Assembly: GCA_964350875.1 (NCBI GenBank)
Contig: CAYGLT010000025.1
Span: 1-34,765, forward strand
Length of the DNA stretch: 34,765 nt
Direction: 5' to 3'
Origin: JAHBXC01 sp964350875
GTDB taxonomy: Bacteria > Planctomycetota > Phycisphaerae > Phycisphaerales > UBA1924
Shown here: positions 24,219 through 32,138 of the stretch, piece after piece
How positions within the stretch are numbered: the first letter of the stretch is position 1
How the letters are laid out: each line of letters opens with the position of its first letter
The notes under the pieces: model-generated
What the model was told of the DNA's origin: nothing
Database searches by the model: none
What the model saw: only the letters and a program-made list of their open reading frames with translations
Made by a program: the position numbers and the translations under genes

Positions 24219-25936
24219 TCGAGCGCGTTGCAAACTTCGGGCTGATTGCCGCGTTGATCACCGCCGCGCTGCTCTCCTCGCAAGCCGGGGCCGAGCGGCT
24301 CGTCCCGGCCTGGCCCGCAATCCCCGCGGGAGCGTCCCCGGCGTTCCAACTCACCGACGCAGAGCAAGCGTGGCTGGCCGCCGAACATCCGGTCGTCGTA
24401 GCGCTAGGCCCCTTCCCGCCGTATGTGTCCATCTCACGAGAAGGCGTGGCGAGCGGCATCTCCATCGACTATCTGCGAGAGATCAGCGCTCGCACGGGGA
24501 TCGAATTCGTGTTCGAAAGGCGCCTCGTCTCGTACCCGGAGGCGCTCGACTCGATGTTGGCAAGCCAAGGGCCGGATCTCATGCCCTGCACGCTGCGCAA
24601 CACGATCCGCCCGCTCGAGTTTTCCACGCCGTACATCTCGACCGAACTCGTGATCTTCACACAGACCAACGCCCCATTCGTTGGCGGTGTCGAGGATCTG
24701 CACGGGCGTGTGGTCGCGGCCCAGAAAGGCCTGGCGGCATATCTGACGCGGGCCGCCGCCGACCACGAGTTCGAACTTGTCACCGTCGAGCAGGACGGCG
24801 ACGGGCTCCGATCGCTCGCTCGGGGACAGGTCGACGCATACATAGGCGATCTGCTCATCGGGTCGGATGTGATCCAGAAACTTGGTCTCGCGAACGTCAA
24901 GGTCGCTGCGCCAAGCCCGTTCGAGCGCAGGGCGTTCTCCTTCGGTATACGCCCCGATTGGCCCGAACTGCGCAGCATCATCGACAAGTCGCTGGCGTCG
25001 CTCTCCACCGCGGAGCACGCCGCGATTCGCACGAAGAATCTCGGAGTCCGCTACGAGCACGGCATCACCCCCGCCGACTTCCTCCGCTGGACCGCGCTCA
25101 TCGGCGGGGCCGCGCTGCTCGTGGTGCTTCTGGCGGTGATGTGGAACAGGCAACTCGCCCGGCGCGTGAAGATCCGGACCGCCGAACTGGCGTCGGCGAG
25201 TGAGCGACTCCGATCGCTTGCCTCCGATCTCACCGTCGTCGAAGAACGGGAGCGGCGCCGACTCGCGGGCGAACTTCACGACCAGGTTGGACAACCGCTC
25301 GCGCTTGCGCGGATTCAACTCGCCGCACAGAGCGGTGATGACAAAAGTCGCGCACTCGCCATGAAGGATGTATCCGAGACGCTCCTCGTTGCGTCGCAAG
25401 AGACGCGAAGGCTCATCGCTGACCTCTCGACGCCGTCCATGGGGCCGCTCGGACTCGCCGCGGCCATCGAGGATTGGCTCGACGACCGCATCGCGAGATC
25501 GGCGAACCTCTCGATGGAAGTCATCGACGAGTGCGATTCAACGAGCATCGAATCGCTCGACGAGAGCGCGCGATCGATCCTCTTTCGGAATGTGCGCGAG
25601 CTCCTCACCAATGTGATCAAGCACGCGAACGCGGCAAGGGTCACCGTCCGGCTCAGCAACGACGCCGACGCGATCCGCATCACGGTCGAAGACGACGGCG
25701 TGGGTTTCGATCCGGTCGCCCCGAACGGGAAGGCCAGAGACACTGGCGGTTTCGGGCTGTTCAGCGTCACCGAGCGAATGGTCGACCTCGGGGGCGCCGC
25801 CACGATTCGGTCCCGTCGCGGCGAGGGATGCGTTGTCGATCTGGAACTTCCCCTGCGCAAAGACGCTGAGGCCTCAGACCGATCTGCCACCCGACCGCCC
25901 GAGGGCGAGAGGAACGGCAAGCGGGCATCCTTCTAA
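24215..25936 (+). CDS. Sensor histidine kinase with periplasmic SBP_bac_3-like domain
   Basis: A 573-residue NarL-partner kinase. Signal peptide 1-27 (ending SSQAGAE) and a transmembrane helix at 291-311 enclose a type 3 solute-binding fold (about 50-285; YPEALDSMLASQGPDLMPC, TPYISTELVIF, ARGQVDAYIGD). Such domains bind small molecules such as amino acids, though the ligand is unknown. After a coiled coil come HisKA_3 with His355 in RRRLAGELHDQVGQPLAL and a HATPase domain with Asn467 (ELLTNVIKHANA), DDGVGFD and GGFGLFSVTER. ATG 24215 overlaps the regulator stop (ATGA), so the pair is co-translated. The stop codon lies in the loop of a hairpin (25920-25944) next to a dispersed repeat. Confidence 0.92.
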   Translation: MIERVANFGLIAALITAALLSSQAGAERLVPAWPAIPAGASPAFQLTDAEQAWLAAEHPVVVALGPFPPYVSISREGVASGISIDYLREISARTGIEFVFERRLVSYPEALDSMLASQGPDLMPCTLRNTIRPLEFSTPYISTELVIFTQTNAPFVGGVEDLHGRVVAAQKGLAAYLTRAAADHEFELVTVEQDGDGLRSLARGQVDAYIGDLLIGSDVIQKLGLANVKVAAPSPFERRAFSFGIRPDWPELRSIIDKSLASLSTAEHAAIRTKNLGVRYEHGITPADFLRWTALIGGAALLVVLLAVMWNRQLARRVKIRTAELASASERLRSLASDLTVVEERERRRLAGELHDQVGQPLALARIQLAAQSGDDKSRALAMKDVSETLLVASQETRRLIADLSTPSMGPLGLAAAIEDWLDDRIARSANLSMEVIDECDSTSIESLDESARSILFRNVRELLTNVIKHANAARVTVRLSNDADAIRITVEDDGVGFDPVAPNGKARDTGGFGLFSVTERMVDLGGAATIRSRRGEGCVVDLELPLRKDAEASDRSATRPPEGERNGKRASF

Positions 25937-25944
25937 AGCCCGCT
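25920..25944 (+). terminator. Hairpin at the end of the sensor kinase gene
   Basis: AGCGGGC (25920-25926) and GCCCGCT (25938-25944) form a seven-pair stem with an 11-base loop that contains the kinase stop codon. No T-run follows, so it may be a structural part of the adjoining repeat rather than a true terminator. Confidence 0.35.
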
Positions 25945-25972
25945 GGCTACCAAACAGATCGCGAATTTCAAT
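25941..25972 (+). repeat. Dispersed hairpin-plus-tail repeat, copy 1
   Basis: The 32 bases match 34725-34756 with one mismatch (28 identical in a row, 25945-25972, containing ACCAAACAGATCGCGAATTT). Both copies follow a seven-pair GC hairpin of different sequence. It lies left of the nos operon in the same orientation as copy 2. Base use is less GC-rich than the surroundings. Confidence 0.85.
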
Positions 25973-26102
25973 GTATGGACCCGAATTGGCCGGGCGCGAG
26001 TTGCCCGTTCTGTCACCGTGCACGGCAGAGAAGAGCGCCCTAACTGCCGCCATGTCAGACGCTTGAGCCAGACCACCGCCCGGGGGCACACAAGCGACAA
26101 CA

Positions 26103-26122
26103 ACCAGACAGATACCGAATTT
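26103..26122 (+). repeat. Degenerate third copy of the repeat core
   Basis: ACCAGACAGATACCGAATTT matches the repeat core at 17 of 20 positions. No clear hairpin precedes it apart from a short GCCC/GGGC pairing further upstream. It sits in the non-coding stretch before the nos operon. Confidence 0.55.
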
Positions 26123-26143
26123 GGTCACGGAGCGTGATCCCGC

Positions 26144-26171
26144 TTGACGCATCGCCCGAAATAGATAAAGT
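26144..26171 (+). promoter_or_regulatory. Possible sigma70-type promoter of the nos operon
   Basis: TTGACG (26144-26149) and TAAAGT (26166-26171) are spaced by 16 bp, the latter matching four of six -10 bases. The candidate operator starts six bases downstream, where a bound repressor would block initiation. The region 25973-26143 holds no gene that I can support. Confidence 0.35.
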
Positions 26172-26176
26172 GTATT

Positions 26177-26191
26177 AAGGCATGGATGCAC
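26177..26191 (-). promoter_or_regulatory. Candidate operator upstream of the nos operon
   Basis: Read on the minus strand this is GTGCATCCATGCCTT, identical to the motif at 139-153 except that the central GG is CC. It lies 39 bp before the cytochrome gene start, next to the putative -10. Together with adjacent AAAGTGTATTA (26167-26177) it recalls NsrR-type half sites, but the spacing does not fit the enterobacterial NsrR consensus. Confidence 0.45.
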
Positions 26192-26230
26192 GGATGCCAT
26201 TATTTAGGCGAGCGAGAACAGGACGCAGCC

Positions 26231-27103
26231 ATGAACGATTCGAAGCACATCGACGCCCGGTCGGAGCCCGACCGTGGAGCAAACACGGATCCGCGTCAGG
26301 ACCCCTACTTCCGTCGCGCGATCGGGATGGGCGTGATGCTCACTCTCACACTCCCCACGATCCTCACCACGATGGTCGTCGTGATGCCCTCGCCCCCTCC
26401 CGATCCGACGCTCGTGTGGGCGAAGTCGCTCGGCGTCCCGCCGATCGCTATCCACGAGGGACGCTCGGTCTTCGCGACCTCGTGCGCTCTGTGTCATGGG
26501 AAGGACGCACAGGGCGTCCCTCGCTTGGGCAAACCCCTCCGGAACAGCGCCTTCGTACAAGAACACACAGACCCAGAGCTCTTCTCGCTCATCGCCGATG
26601 GCCGCCTGCCCAGCGACCCGCTCAATACCACCGGCGCAGCCATGCCGGCCCGAGGCGCACGACAGCTCTCCGACGCGCAGATGCAGAGCGTCGTGTTCTA
26701 TCTCCGCACGCTTCAAGAACCCGATGTGGAGCCCGTTTCGCTCGACGACTGGATCGTGTCAACGAGCACCGACGCCGGCGGCGAGCAAGTGGCGGGCATC
26801 GTCGGCCAGGCTGGCGGCGTCGGGCACGATGTCTTTGTCGCTTCGTGCTCAGCATGTCATGGAGCGCAAGGACAAGGTCTCGAAGGGCTCGGAAAGCCCC
26901 TCGTCGCGAGTGACTTCATCGACAGCAAGTCCGACGAGGAACTCCTCGCCTTTATCAAGACCGGTCGCCCCATCTGGGACGCGGACAACACCACGGGGCT
27001 CGACATGCCTCCCAAGGGTGGCAACCCGGCGCTCAACGACGAGCAGATTCAGACCATCATCAGATACATCCGCACGCTTCATCCCAGCGACGCGACCAAC
27101 TGA
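26231..27103 (+). CDS. Membrane-anchored dihaem cytochrome c of the nos operon
   Basis: A 290-residue protein with one N-terminal transmembrane helix (about 31-52) and two tandem class I cytochrome c domains outside the membrane. Haem 1 is at Cys85-Cys88-His89 with Met138 (AAMPARG) as the likely axial ligand. Haem 2 is at Cys206-Cys209-His210 with Met259 (LDMPPKGG). The second domain also has GLGKPL like the first, indicating internal duplication. Clade II nos operons commonly carry two separate monohaem cytochromes (nosC1, nosC2); here they seem to be fused. It likely delivers electrons from the quinone pool side to NosZ. ATG 26231 is preferred to 26186, since the helix and ribosome site (AGGA) suit it. 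nosZ follows 41 bp downstream. Confidence 0.9.
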   Translation: MNDSKHIDARSEPDRGANTDPRQDPYFRRAIGMGVMLTLTLPTILTTMVVVMPSPPPDPTLVWAKSLGVPPIAIHEGRSVFATSCALCHGKDAQGVPRLGKPLRNSAFVQEHTDPELFSLIADGRLPSDPLNTTGAAMPARGARQLSDAQMQSVVFYLRTLQEPDVEPVSLDDWIVSTSTDAGGEQVAGIVGQAGGVGHDVFVASCSACHGAQGQGLEGLGKPLVASDFIDSKSDEELLAFIKTGRPIWDADNTTGLDMPPKGGNPALNDEQIQTIIRYIRTLHPSDATN

Positions 27104-27144
27104 ACCGCCGCGCTCGCTGTGATCTCCTCCAAAGGATGGAACCC

Positions 27145-29118
27145 ATGAAACGGAACTGGAACGGATCGATTCGTTGGATCGCGTCGGCTGCCATCGTCAT
27201 GGGCGCGGCGCAGGTCGCCGGCGCACAATCGATGAACGATGTGCAGCGCATCGCGAAGGAGCGTGGGCTGTCGACCGCCGATCTCCTCGCGGCGGCGAAG
27301 ACCTACACGCCCAGCGGAACGAAGGACCCGTTCGTCATCTTTGCATCGGGAGGTCACAGCGGCCAGGTGCATGTCATCGGCGCGCCATCGATGAGGCTCC
27401 TGCGCACGATCGCAGTCTTCACTCCCGAGCCTTGGCAGGGATGGGGATACGGCGTCGGCAACGACATCCTCGAGAAGGGCAATGTCGCCGGGAAACCCAA
27501 TCTCTGGGGCGACACTCACCACCCGTCACTCTCGGAAACGAACGGCGACTATGACGGCGAATGGCTGTTCATCAACGACAAGATCAACGCGCGCGTTGCC
27601 GCCATCGATCTGCGCGACTTCGAGACCAAGCAGATCCTCAAGAACCCGCTCACCGTCAGCAACCACGGCCTGTGCGTCACTCCCGACACCGAGTATGTCG
27701 TCGAGAGTTCACAGTACGGCGTGCCGCTGGGTTTCGAGTTCGCCACACTCGACAAGTACAAGGACACCCACCGCGGCGCCGTGATCTTCTGGAGGTTTGA
27801 CCGCAAGAAGGGACGCATCGACGAGTCGCAATCGTTCGCGATCGAACTGCCTCCATATTGGCAGGACCTCGTGGACGCCGGCAAACTGGCCAGCGACGGG
27901 TACCTCTTCATCAACTCGCTGAACACCGAGTTGGCGACCGGAGGCATCCAGGACAAGAAGCCTCCGTTCGAAGCCGGCGCCAGCCGCAACGCGACCGATT
28001 ACCTGCACATCATCGACTGGCGCAAGGCCGAGGCCTCGTTCAAGGCAGGCAAGGCGGAAATGAAGCACGGATTCCCCGTTCTCTCGATGCAGACCGCCGT
28101 CGACGAGGGCATCCTGCACCTGACTCCCGAGCCGCGCAGCCCCCACGGCGTTGATGTCGCCCCCAAGGGTGACTACATCGTCGTCTCGGGCAAACTCGAC
28201 CCCCATGTCACCGTCTACTCGTTCAACAAGATCAAGAACGCCATCGCGTCGAAGAAATTCTCGGGATCGGACGCGTTCGGCATCCCAATCCTTGATTTCG
28301 ATTCGGTCGTCGAAGCGCGCATCGAAGTGGGACTCGGACCGCTGCACACGCAGTTCGGCAACGACGGATATGCCTACACATCGCTCTTCCTCGACTCCGC
28401 CGTCGCCCGGTGGTCGATGGGCGGGGACTACGGCAAGGGAACGCCGGAACCCGACTGGACGCTCGTGCACAAGACCCCCGTTCACTACAACGTCGGGCAC
28501 ATCGGCGCGGTCCACGGCGACACCGTGAATCCGCATGGCAACTACCTGATCGCGTTCAACAAATGGTCGGTCGATCGCTTCCTCCACCCCGGCCCGCTGC
28601 TCGCGCAGAACTTCCAACTCATCGACATCTCGGGCAAGGGCGCGTCGATGCCGGTGATCTACGACATGCCCGTCGGATTCGGCGAACCTCATTACGCGCA
28701 GATCATCAAGGCCGACCTCCTCAAACCCTGGAGCGTGTATCCCGAGATCGGATGGGATCCGCACACTCAGACGCTCGACCCGATGGCGCCGAAGAAGGGC
28801 ACGGAGCGCATCGTGCGCAACGGCGACACAGTCGAGGTCTTCATGACCGCGGTGCGCAGCCATTTCGACCCAGAGCATGTGACCGTCAGACAGGGTGACA
28901 AAGTCGTGTGGCGTGTCACCAACATCGAACGCGCCGTCGACGCCGTGCATGGTTTCGCGGTGCCCGGCTACAACGTCGCCGCGAGCATCGAGCCGGGAGA
29001 GACCGTCAAGATCGAGTTCGTCGCCGACACCCCGGGAACATTCCCGTTCTATTGCTCCGAGTTCTGCTCGGCGCTCCATCTCGAGATGATGGGCTATTTC
29101 ATGGTCGAACCCCGCTGA
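27145..29118 (+). CDS. nosZ: Nitrous oxide reductase NosZ, Sec-exported (clade II-like)
   Basis: A 657-residue periplasmic copper enzyme reducing N2O to N2. The signal peptide (1-27, ending AGAQ) lacks a twin-arginine motif, as in clade II. The N-terminal seven-bladed propeller provides the CuZ ligands His125, His126 (GDTHHP), His174 (SNHGL), His334 (PHGVD), His401 (GPLHTQF), His452 (VGHIG) and His516 (GEPHY). The C-terminal cupredoxin domain has the CuA ligands His602, Cys637, Cys641, His645 and Met648 in CSEFCSALHLEM. All catalytic ligands are present. ATG 27145 is chosen over 27136, because AAAGGA has proper spacing to it. No nosR or nosX is nearby, again typical of clade II. A hairpin follows in the 106-bp gap to the next gene. 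Confidence 0.97.
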   Translation: MKRNWNGSIRWIASAAIVMGAAQVAGAQSMNDVQRIAKERGLSTADLLAAAKTYTPSGTKDPFVIFASGGHSGQVHVIGAPSMRLLRTIAVFTPEPWQGWGYGVGNDILEKGNVAGKPNLWGDTHHPSLSETNGDYDGEWLFINDKINARVAAIDLRDFETKQILKNPLTVSNHGLCVTPDTEYVVESSQYGVPLGFEFATLDKYKDTHRGAVIFWRFDRKKGRIDESQSFAIELPPYWQDLVDAGKLASDGYLFINSLNTELATGGIQDKKPPFEAGASRNATDYLHIIDWRKAEASFKAGKAEMKHGFPVLSMQTAVDEGILHLTPEPRSPHGVDVAPKGDYIVVSGKLDPHVTVYSFNKIKNAIASKKFSGSDAFGIPILDFDSVVEARIEVGLGPLHTQFGNDGYAYTSLFLDSAVARWSMGGDYGKGTPEPDWTLVHKTPVHYNVGHIGAVHGDTVNPHGNYLIAFNKWSVDRFLHPGPLLAQNFQLIDISGKGASMPVIYDMPVGFGEPHYAQIIKADLLKPWSVYPEIGWDPHTQTLDPMAPKKGTERIVRNGDTVEVFMTAVRSHFDPEHVTVRQGDKVVWRVTNIERAVDAVHGFAVPGYNVAASIEPGETVKIEFVADTPGTFPFYCSEFCSALHLEMMGYFMVEPR

Positions 29119-29134
29119 TCCCAGCTCCGCCTCT

Positions 29135-29156
29135 CCCGCCGCGGAAACGCGACGGG
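29135..29156 (+). terminator. Stem-loop after nosZ (GAAA tetraloop)
   Basis: CCCGCCGCG (29135-29143) pairs with CGCGACGGG (29148-29156) around a GAAA-type loop, with one C/A mismatch. No T-run follows. It may protect the nosZ 3' end or partly terminate, so that nosZ is made in excess over its assembly genes. Confidence 0.45.
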
Positions 29157-29224
29157 ACGGATTTGTCACCGCGTTACGCGACCCTCACACCGATCCACCA
29201 CGCGAGTCCGGAAGGAATCGCTCG

Positions 29225-29884
29225 ATGAAACCGACCTTCTGCGACAGAGTCCTGGGACCACGGATCGATCCGCGTGAACGAGCGGCCCACAGCCTGCGCT
29301 ACGGTGCGCCGGGGTTGTTCCTTCTCATCGCGCGCGTGCTCCTGCTCGTCTCGTTGTTCATCCCCTACTGGCACATGGAGCTCCACGCGCCCCAGTACCC
29401 CGACAATCTTCATCTCACAGCGCACCTCAACTATCTCTCCGGCGATGTCGCCGAGATTGACGGGCTGAACCACTACATCGGGATGCGGTCGCTCGAAGAA
29501 GCAGCGCAGTTTGAGCGCAGCATCGGAGTGTTCGTCATGATCGCGATGGTGGTGATGCTCGAACTGGCCGGCTACATCCACAACCGCTGGACCGTGCTCT
29601 TCGCCGCCCCGGTCATCCTGTTCCCGGCGGTGTTCCTCATCGACCTCCATCTCTGGATGAAGCACTTCGGAACGAACCTCGATCCCGACGCACCGCTGTC
29701 TTCCGCCATCGATCCCTTTGTCCCCCCGATTCTCGGAACAGGCGTTGTTGGGCAGTTCAAGACCGTCGCCACCCCGGGCGTCGGCCTGCTCCTCGCAACC
29801 GCTGCATCGATACTGATCGTCGTCGCTCTCGTCTTCCATCGTCGGGCGTACCTCCCGCACGTCAAAGCGATGCTCGCGTCATGA
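29225..29884 (+). CDS. NosB-like integral membrane protein
   Basis: A 219-residue protein with four predicted transmembrane helices (about 29-48, 97-115, 122-140, 184-204). Between helices 1 and 2 lies a loop with WHMELHAPQYP, HLTAHLNYL and LNHYIGM (81-87), dense in His and Met; HLWMKHF follows helix 3. The HYIGM loop recalls uncharacterised membrane proteins of clade II nos operons. Its position between nosZ and nosD is that of nosB in Wolinella, but I cannot confirm the family. His/Met placement suggests copper or haem handling, or a contact to quinol electron transfer. The start has AAGGA upstream. Its stop overlaps the nosD start (ATGA). Confidence 0.8.
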   Translation: MKPTFCDRVLGPRIDPRERAAHSLRYGAPGLFLLIARVLLLVSLFIPYWHMELHAPQYPDNLHLTAHLNYLSGDVAEIDGLNHYIGMRSLEEAAQFERSIGVFVMIAMVVMLELAGYIHNRWTVLFAAPVILFPAVFLIDLHLWMKHFGTNLDPDAPLSSAIDPFVPPILGTGVVGQFKTVATPGVGLLLATAASILIVVALVFHRRAYLPHVKAMLAS

Positions 29885-31260
29885 ATCCTTGCTGCCTCTT
29901 CATAACACTGACGCTGCTTTCGCAATCGGAACCCGCATGCCGACAGACGTCCGACATCGCTGCGCTCATCGACGCGGCCGGTGAAGGCGACATCGTCCTC
30001 GTGCCGCCCGGTGTTTACGAGGGTTCGCTCCGAATCCTCAAACGGGTTGTGCTCGATGGGCAGAACGCCGTGACTATTGACGGCCAGGGAGTCGATGTCA
30101 TAGTCGACATCTACGCGCCCGGAACGATCTTTCGCGGATTCACCGTGCGCAACACCTCGACCAGCATCGATCGTGAGGCGGCGGCCGTGCGGGCGGAAGC
30201 GGAGTCCGTGGTGATTGAGGACAATGTCATCGACGACGCGCTGTTTGGGATCGATCTTCGATCCTCGCCGGGCGCGACTGTCCGGCGCAACACCATTCGC
30301 GGCAAAGCCCTCGAGGCCGAGCGCCGCGGCGACGCCATCCGCCTCTGGTGGTGCATCGACTCGGTCGTCGAGGACAACACCGTCAACGACTCCCGCGACT
30401 TGGTCTTCTGGTATTCCGAAAACCTCGTCGTCGCGCGCAACACCGTGTCGAGCAGCCGCTACGGCCTGCACTTCATGTACAGCCACGACACCGCCCTCAT
30501 AGGGAACACCCTCGAACGCAACTCCGTCGGCATCTACCTGATGTACAGCAAGGGGATCACTCTCACCGACAATCGGATCACCAACAACCGAGGCGCGAGC
30601 GGCTACGGCATCGGCCTCAAAGACTGTGACGACATCGTCCTTGAGCACAACGCGCTGCTCGCCAACCGTGTCGGCATCTACATCGACAACAGCCCATCGT
30701 CGATCGACTCGACGGGCTTGATCCGCGAGAATCTCATCGCGTTCAACGAGTCGGGAGTCGTCGCCACCCCGATCACGCACGACAACATCTTCAGCGCCAA
30801 TGCCTTCCTAGACAACGAAGAACAGGTCTCAGTCCATGGGCGTGGCTCGCTCACGCTCAACCGCTTCTCCGCAGACGGCGTTGGCAACTTCTGGTCTGAC
30901 TACGCAGGCTTCGACGCCGACAACGACGGCGTCGGGGATCTCCCCTATGAGCCGCGCAGCCTGTTCGAGTCACTCCTTGCGCGAGAGCCCAACCTCAGGA
31001 TCCTGCAGCACAGTCCGGCGCAGCAGACCGTGGAGTTCACCGCACGCATGCTGCCGGAGGTCAGGCCCGAGCCCAAACTCATCGACGCCGCGCCGCTCGT
31101 ATGCGCTCCCGATCTTGGTTTCGACGACTTGGGAACACCTCAGGCGCCTGGGCCGATGCTCGCGCTCGGCGCCTCATTCCTCACCATCGCGGGCGGCGCG
31201 GCGATCGCCCTCGCGCGCGATGGTGCAACGAACGGCGTTCGAGGGAGACACCACGCATGA
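29881..31260 (+). CDS. nosD: NosD, copper-site maturation beta-helix protein
   Basis: A 459-residue periplasmic protein of the CASH/parallel beta-helix family needed for CuZ assembly of NosZ. It starts with a short hydrophobic export signal (about 3-14), followed by repeated strand turns (IEDNVIDDALFGIDL, VRRNTIRG, VEDNTVNDS, VARNTVSSSRYGLHFMYSHD, LTDNRITNN). NFWSDYAGFDADNDGVGDLPY near 340 is the family hallmark. A hydrophobic segment near the C-terminus (about 428-446, LALGASFLTIAGGAAIALA) may anchor it. The start overlaps the preceding stop and the end overlaps nosF, both as ATGA. The signal peptide is shorter than usual, so export by the C-terminal anchor alone is not excluded. Confidence 0.94.
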   Translation: MNPCCLFITLTLLSQSEPACRQTSDIAALIDAAGEGDIVLVPPGVYEGSLRILKRVVLDGQNAVTIDGQGVDVIVDIYAPGTIFRGFTVRNTSTSIDREAAAVRAEAESVVIEDNVIDDALFGIDLRSSPGATVRRNTIRGKALEAERRGDAIRLWWCIDSVVEDNTVNDSRDLVFWYSENLVVARNTVSSSRYGLHFMYSHDTALIGNTLERNSVGIYLMYSKGITLTDNRITNNRGASGYGIGLKDCDDIVLEHNALLANRVGIYIDNSPSSIDSTGLIRENLIAFNESGVVATPITHDNIFSANAFLDNEEQVSVHGRGSLTLNRFSADGVGNFWSDYAGFDADNDGVGDLPYEPRSLFESLLAREPNLRILQHSPAQQTVEFTARMLPEVRPEPKLIDAAPLVCAPDLGFDDLGTPQAPGPMLALGASFLTIAGGAAIALARDGATNGVRGRHHA

Positions 31261-32138
31261 TCTCCGCACGCAAGGTCACCAAACGATTCCGCCGCACGCT
31301 CGCCGTGAGCAACGCTTCATTCGAACTGCAGACCGGAGGCGCGCTCGCGCTCTGGGGAACCAACGGCGCCGGCAAGACCACGCTCATCCGGTGTGTCCTC
31401 GGCGTGTTCCGATTTCACGGCGACATCATGATCGGTGGGATAGATGTTCGCACGCGCGGACGCACCGCTCGCATGCTCGTCGGGTATGTTCCCCAGGAAC
31501 TCTCGTTCCACGACGACACCCGGCTCGGGAGCGCGATCGCTTTCTTCGCTCAACTCAGGGGCGTCGGCGTTGATCGAGCGCGCGACGCGATCCGGACCGT
31601 CAACCTCGCCGGGCACGAACGAAAGCGAGTCCGAGACCTGTCGGGAGGCATGAAGCAGCGTCTCGCTCTTGCGATTGCGCTCGTGTCCGATCCCCCCGTC
31701 ATCGTGCTCGACGAGCCGACATCCAACCTCGACGCGTCCGGCCGCGCCGAGGTGATGGACACCCTCCGCGATCTCAAAGCGAGCGGCAAGACGATCATTT
31801 TCGCCTCGCACAGGCACGAAGAAGTCGCGCTTCTCGCCGACCGGGTGCTCGTCATGGAGAAGGGGCGTGTGATCGCCGAGCGTGAGCCGCGCGAGATGTG
31901 GGGCGACCTCGCCCGCAATCGGCGCATGCGTCTCCGAGTCGCGACGGAAGCGGAGCCCGCCGCTTTCGAGGCTTTGCGCAGCGCCGGGCTCGACGCGCAC
32001 CTCAACGGGCACGGGCTGTGCGTTACCACGCTTGTCGACCGCAAGGCGACGCCGATCCATGTTCTCGCTCGCGCTTCGATCGAGGTTCGCGACTTCGAGA
32101 TCCTCGATGGCTTCGATCGGAAGGAGAACAACTCATGA
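31257..32138 (+). CDS. nosF: NosF, ABC transporter ATP-binding protein
   Basis: A 293-residue cytoplasmic ATPase that drives the NosDFY complex. Walker A is GTNGAGKT (34-41), the Q-loop lies in VGYVPQE (75-81), the signature is LSGGMKQ (128-134), Walker B is VIVLDEPTSNLD (148-159) and the H-loop is ASHRHEE. It pairs with NosY and acts on NosD. ATG 31257 overlaps the nosD stop; the longer frame to 31101 is inside nosD and rejected. The C-terminal 80 residues are a typical NosF accessory region. Confidence 0.95.
   Translation: MISARKVTKRFRRTLAVSNASFELQTGGALALWGTNGAGKTTLIRCVLGVFRFHGDIMIGGIDVRTRGRTARMLVGYVPQELSFHDDTRLGSAIAFFAQLRGVGVDRARDAIRTVNLAGHERKRVRDLSGGMKQRLALAIALVSDPPVIVLDEPTSNLDASGRAEVMDTLRDLKASGKTIIFASHRHEEVALLADRVLVMEKGRVIAEREPREMWGDLARNRRMRLRVATEAEPAAFEALRSAGLDAHLNGHGLCVTTLVDRKATPIHVLARASIEVRDFEILDGFDRKENNS

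Noticed and set aside
26144..26160. FNR/CRP-type box near TTGACGCATC before the nos operon
   Set aside because: The second half-site does not match ATCAA at the required spacing.
26167..26189. Enterobacterial-type NsrR site
   Set aside because: The left half matches 9 of 11 positions but the right half is poor and the spacing is two bases short; I keep the shared 15-bp motif instead.
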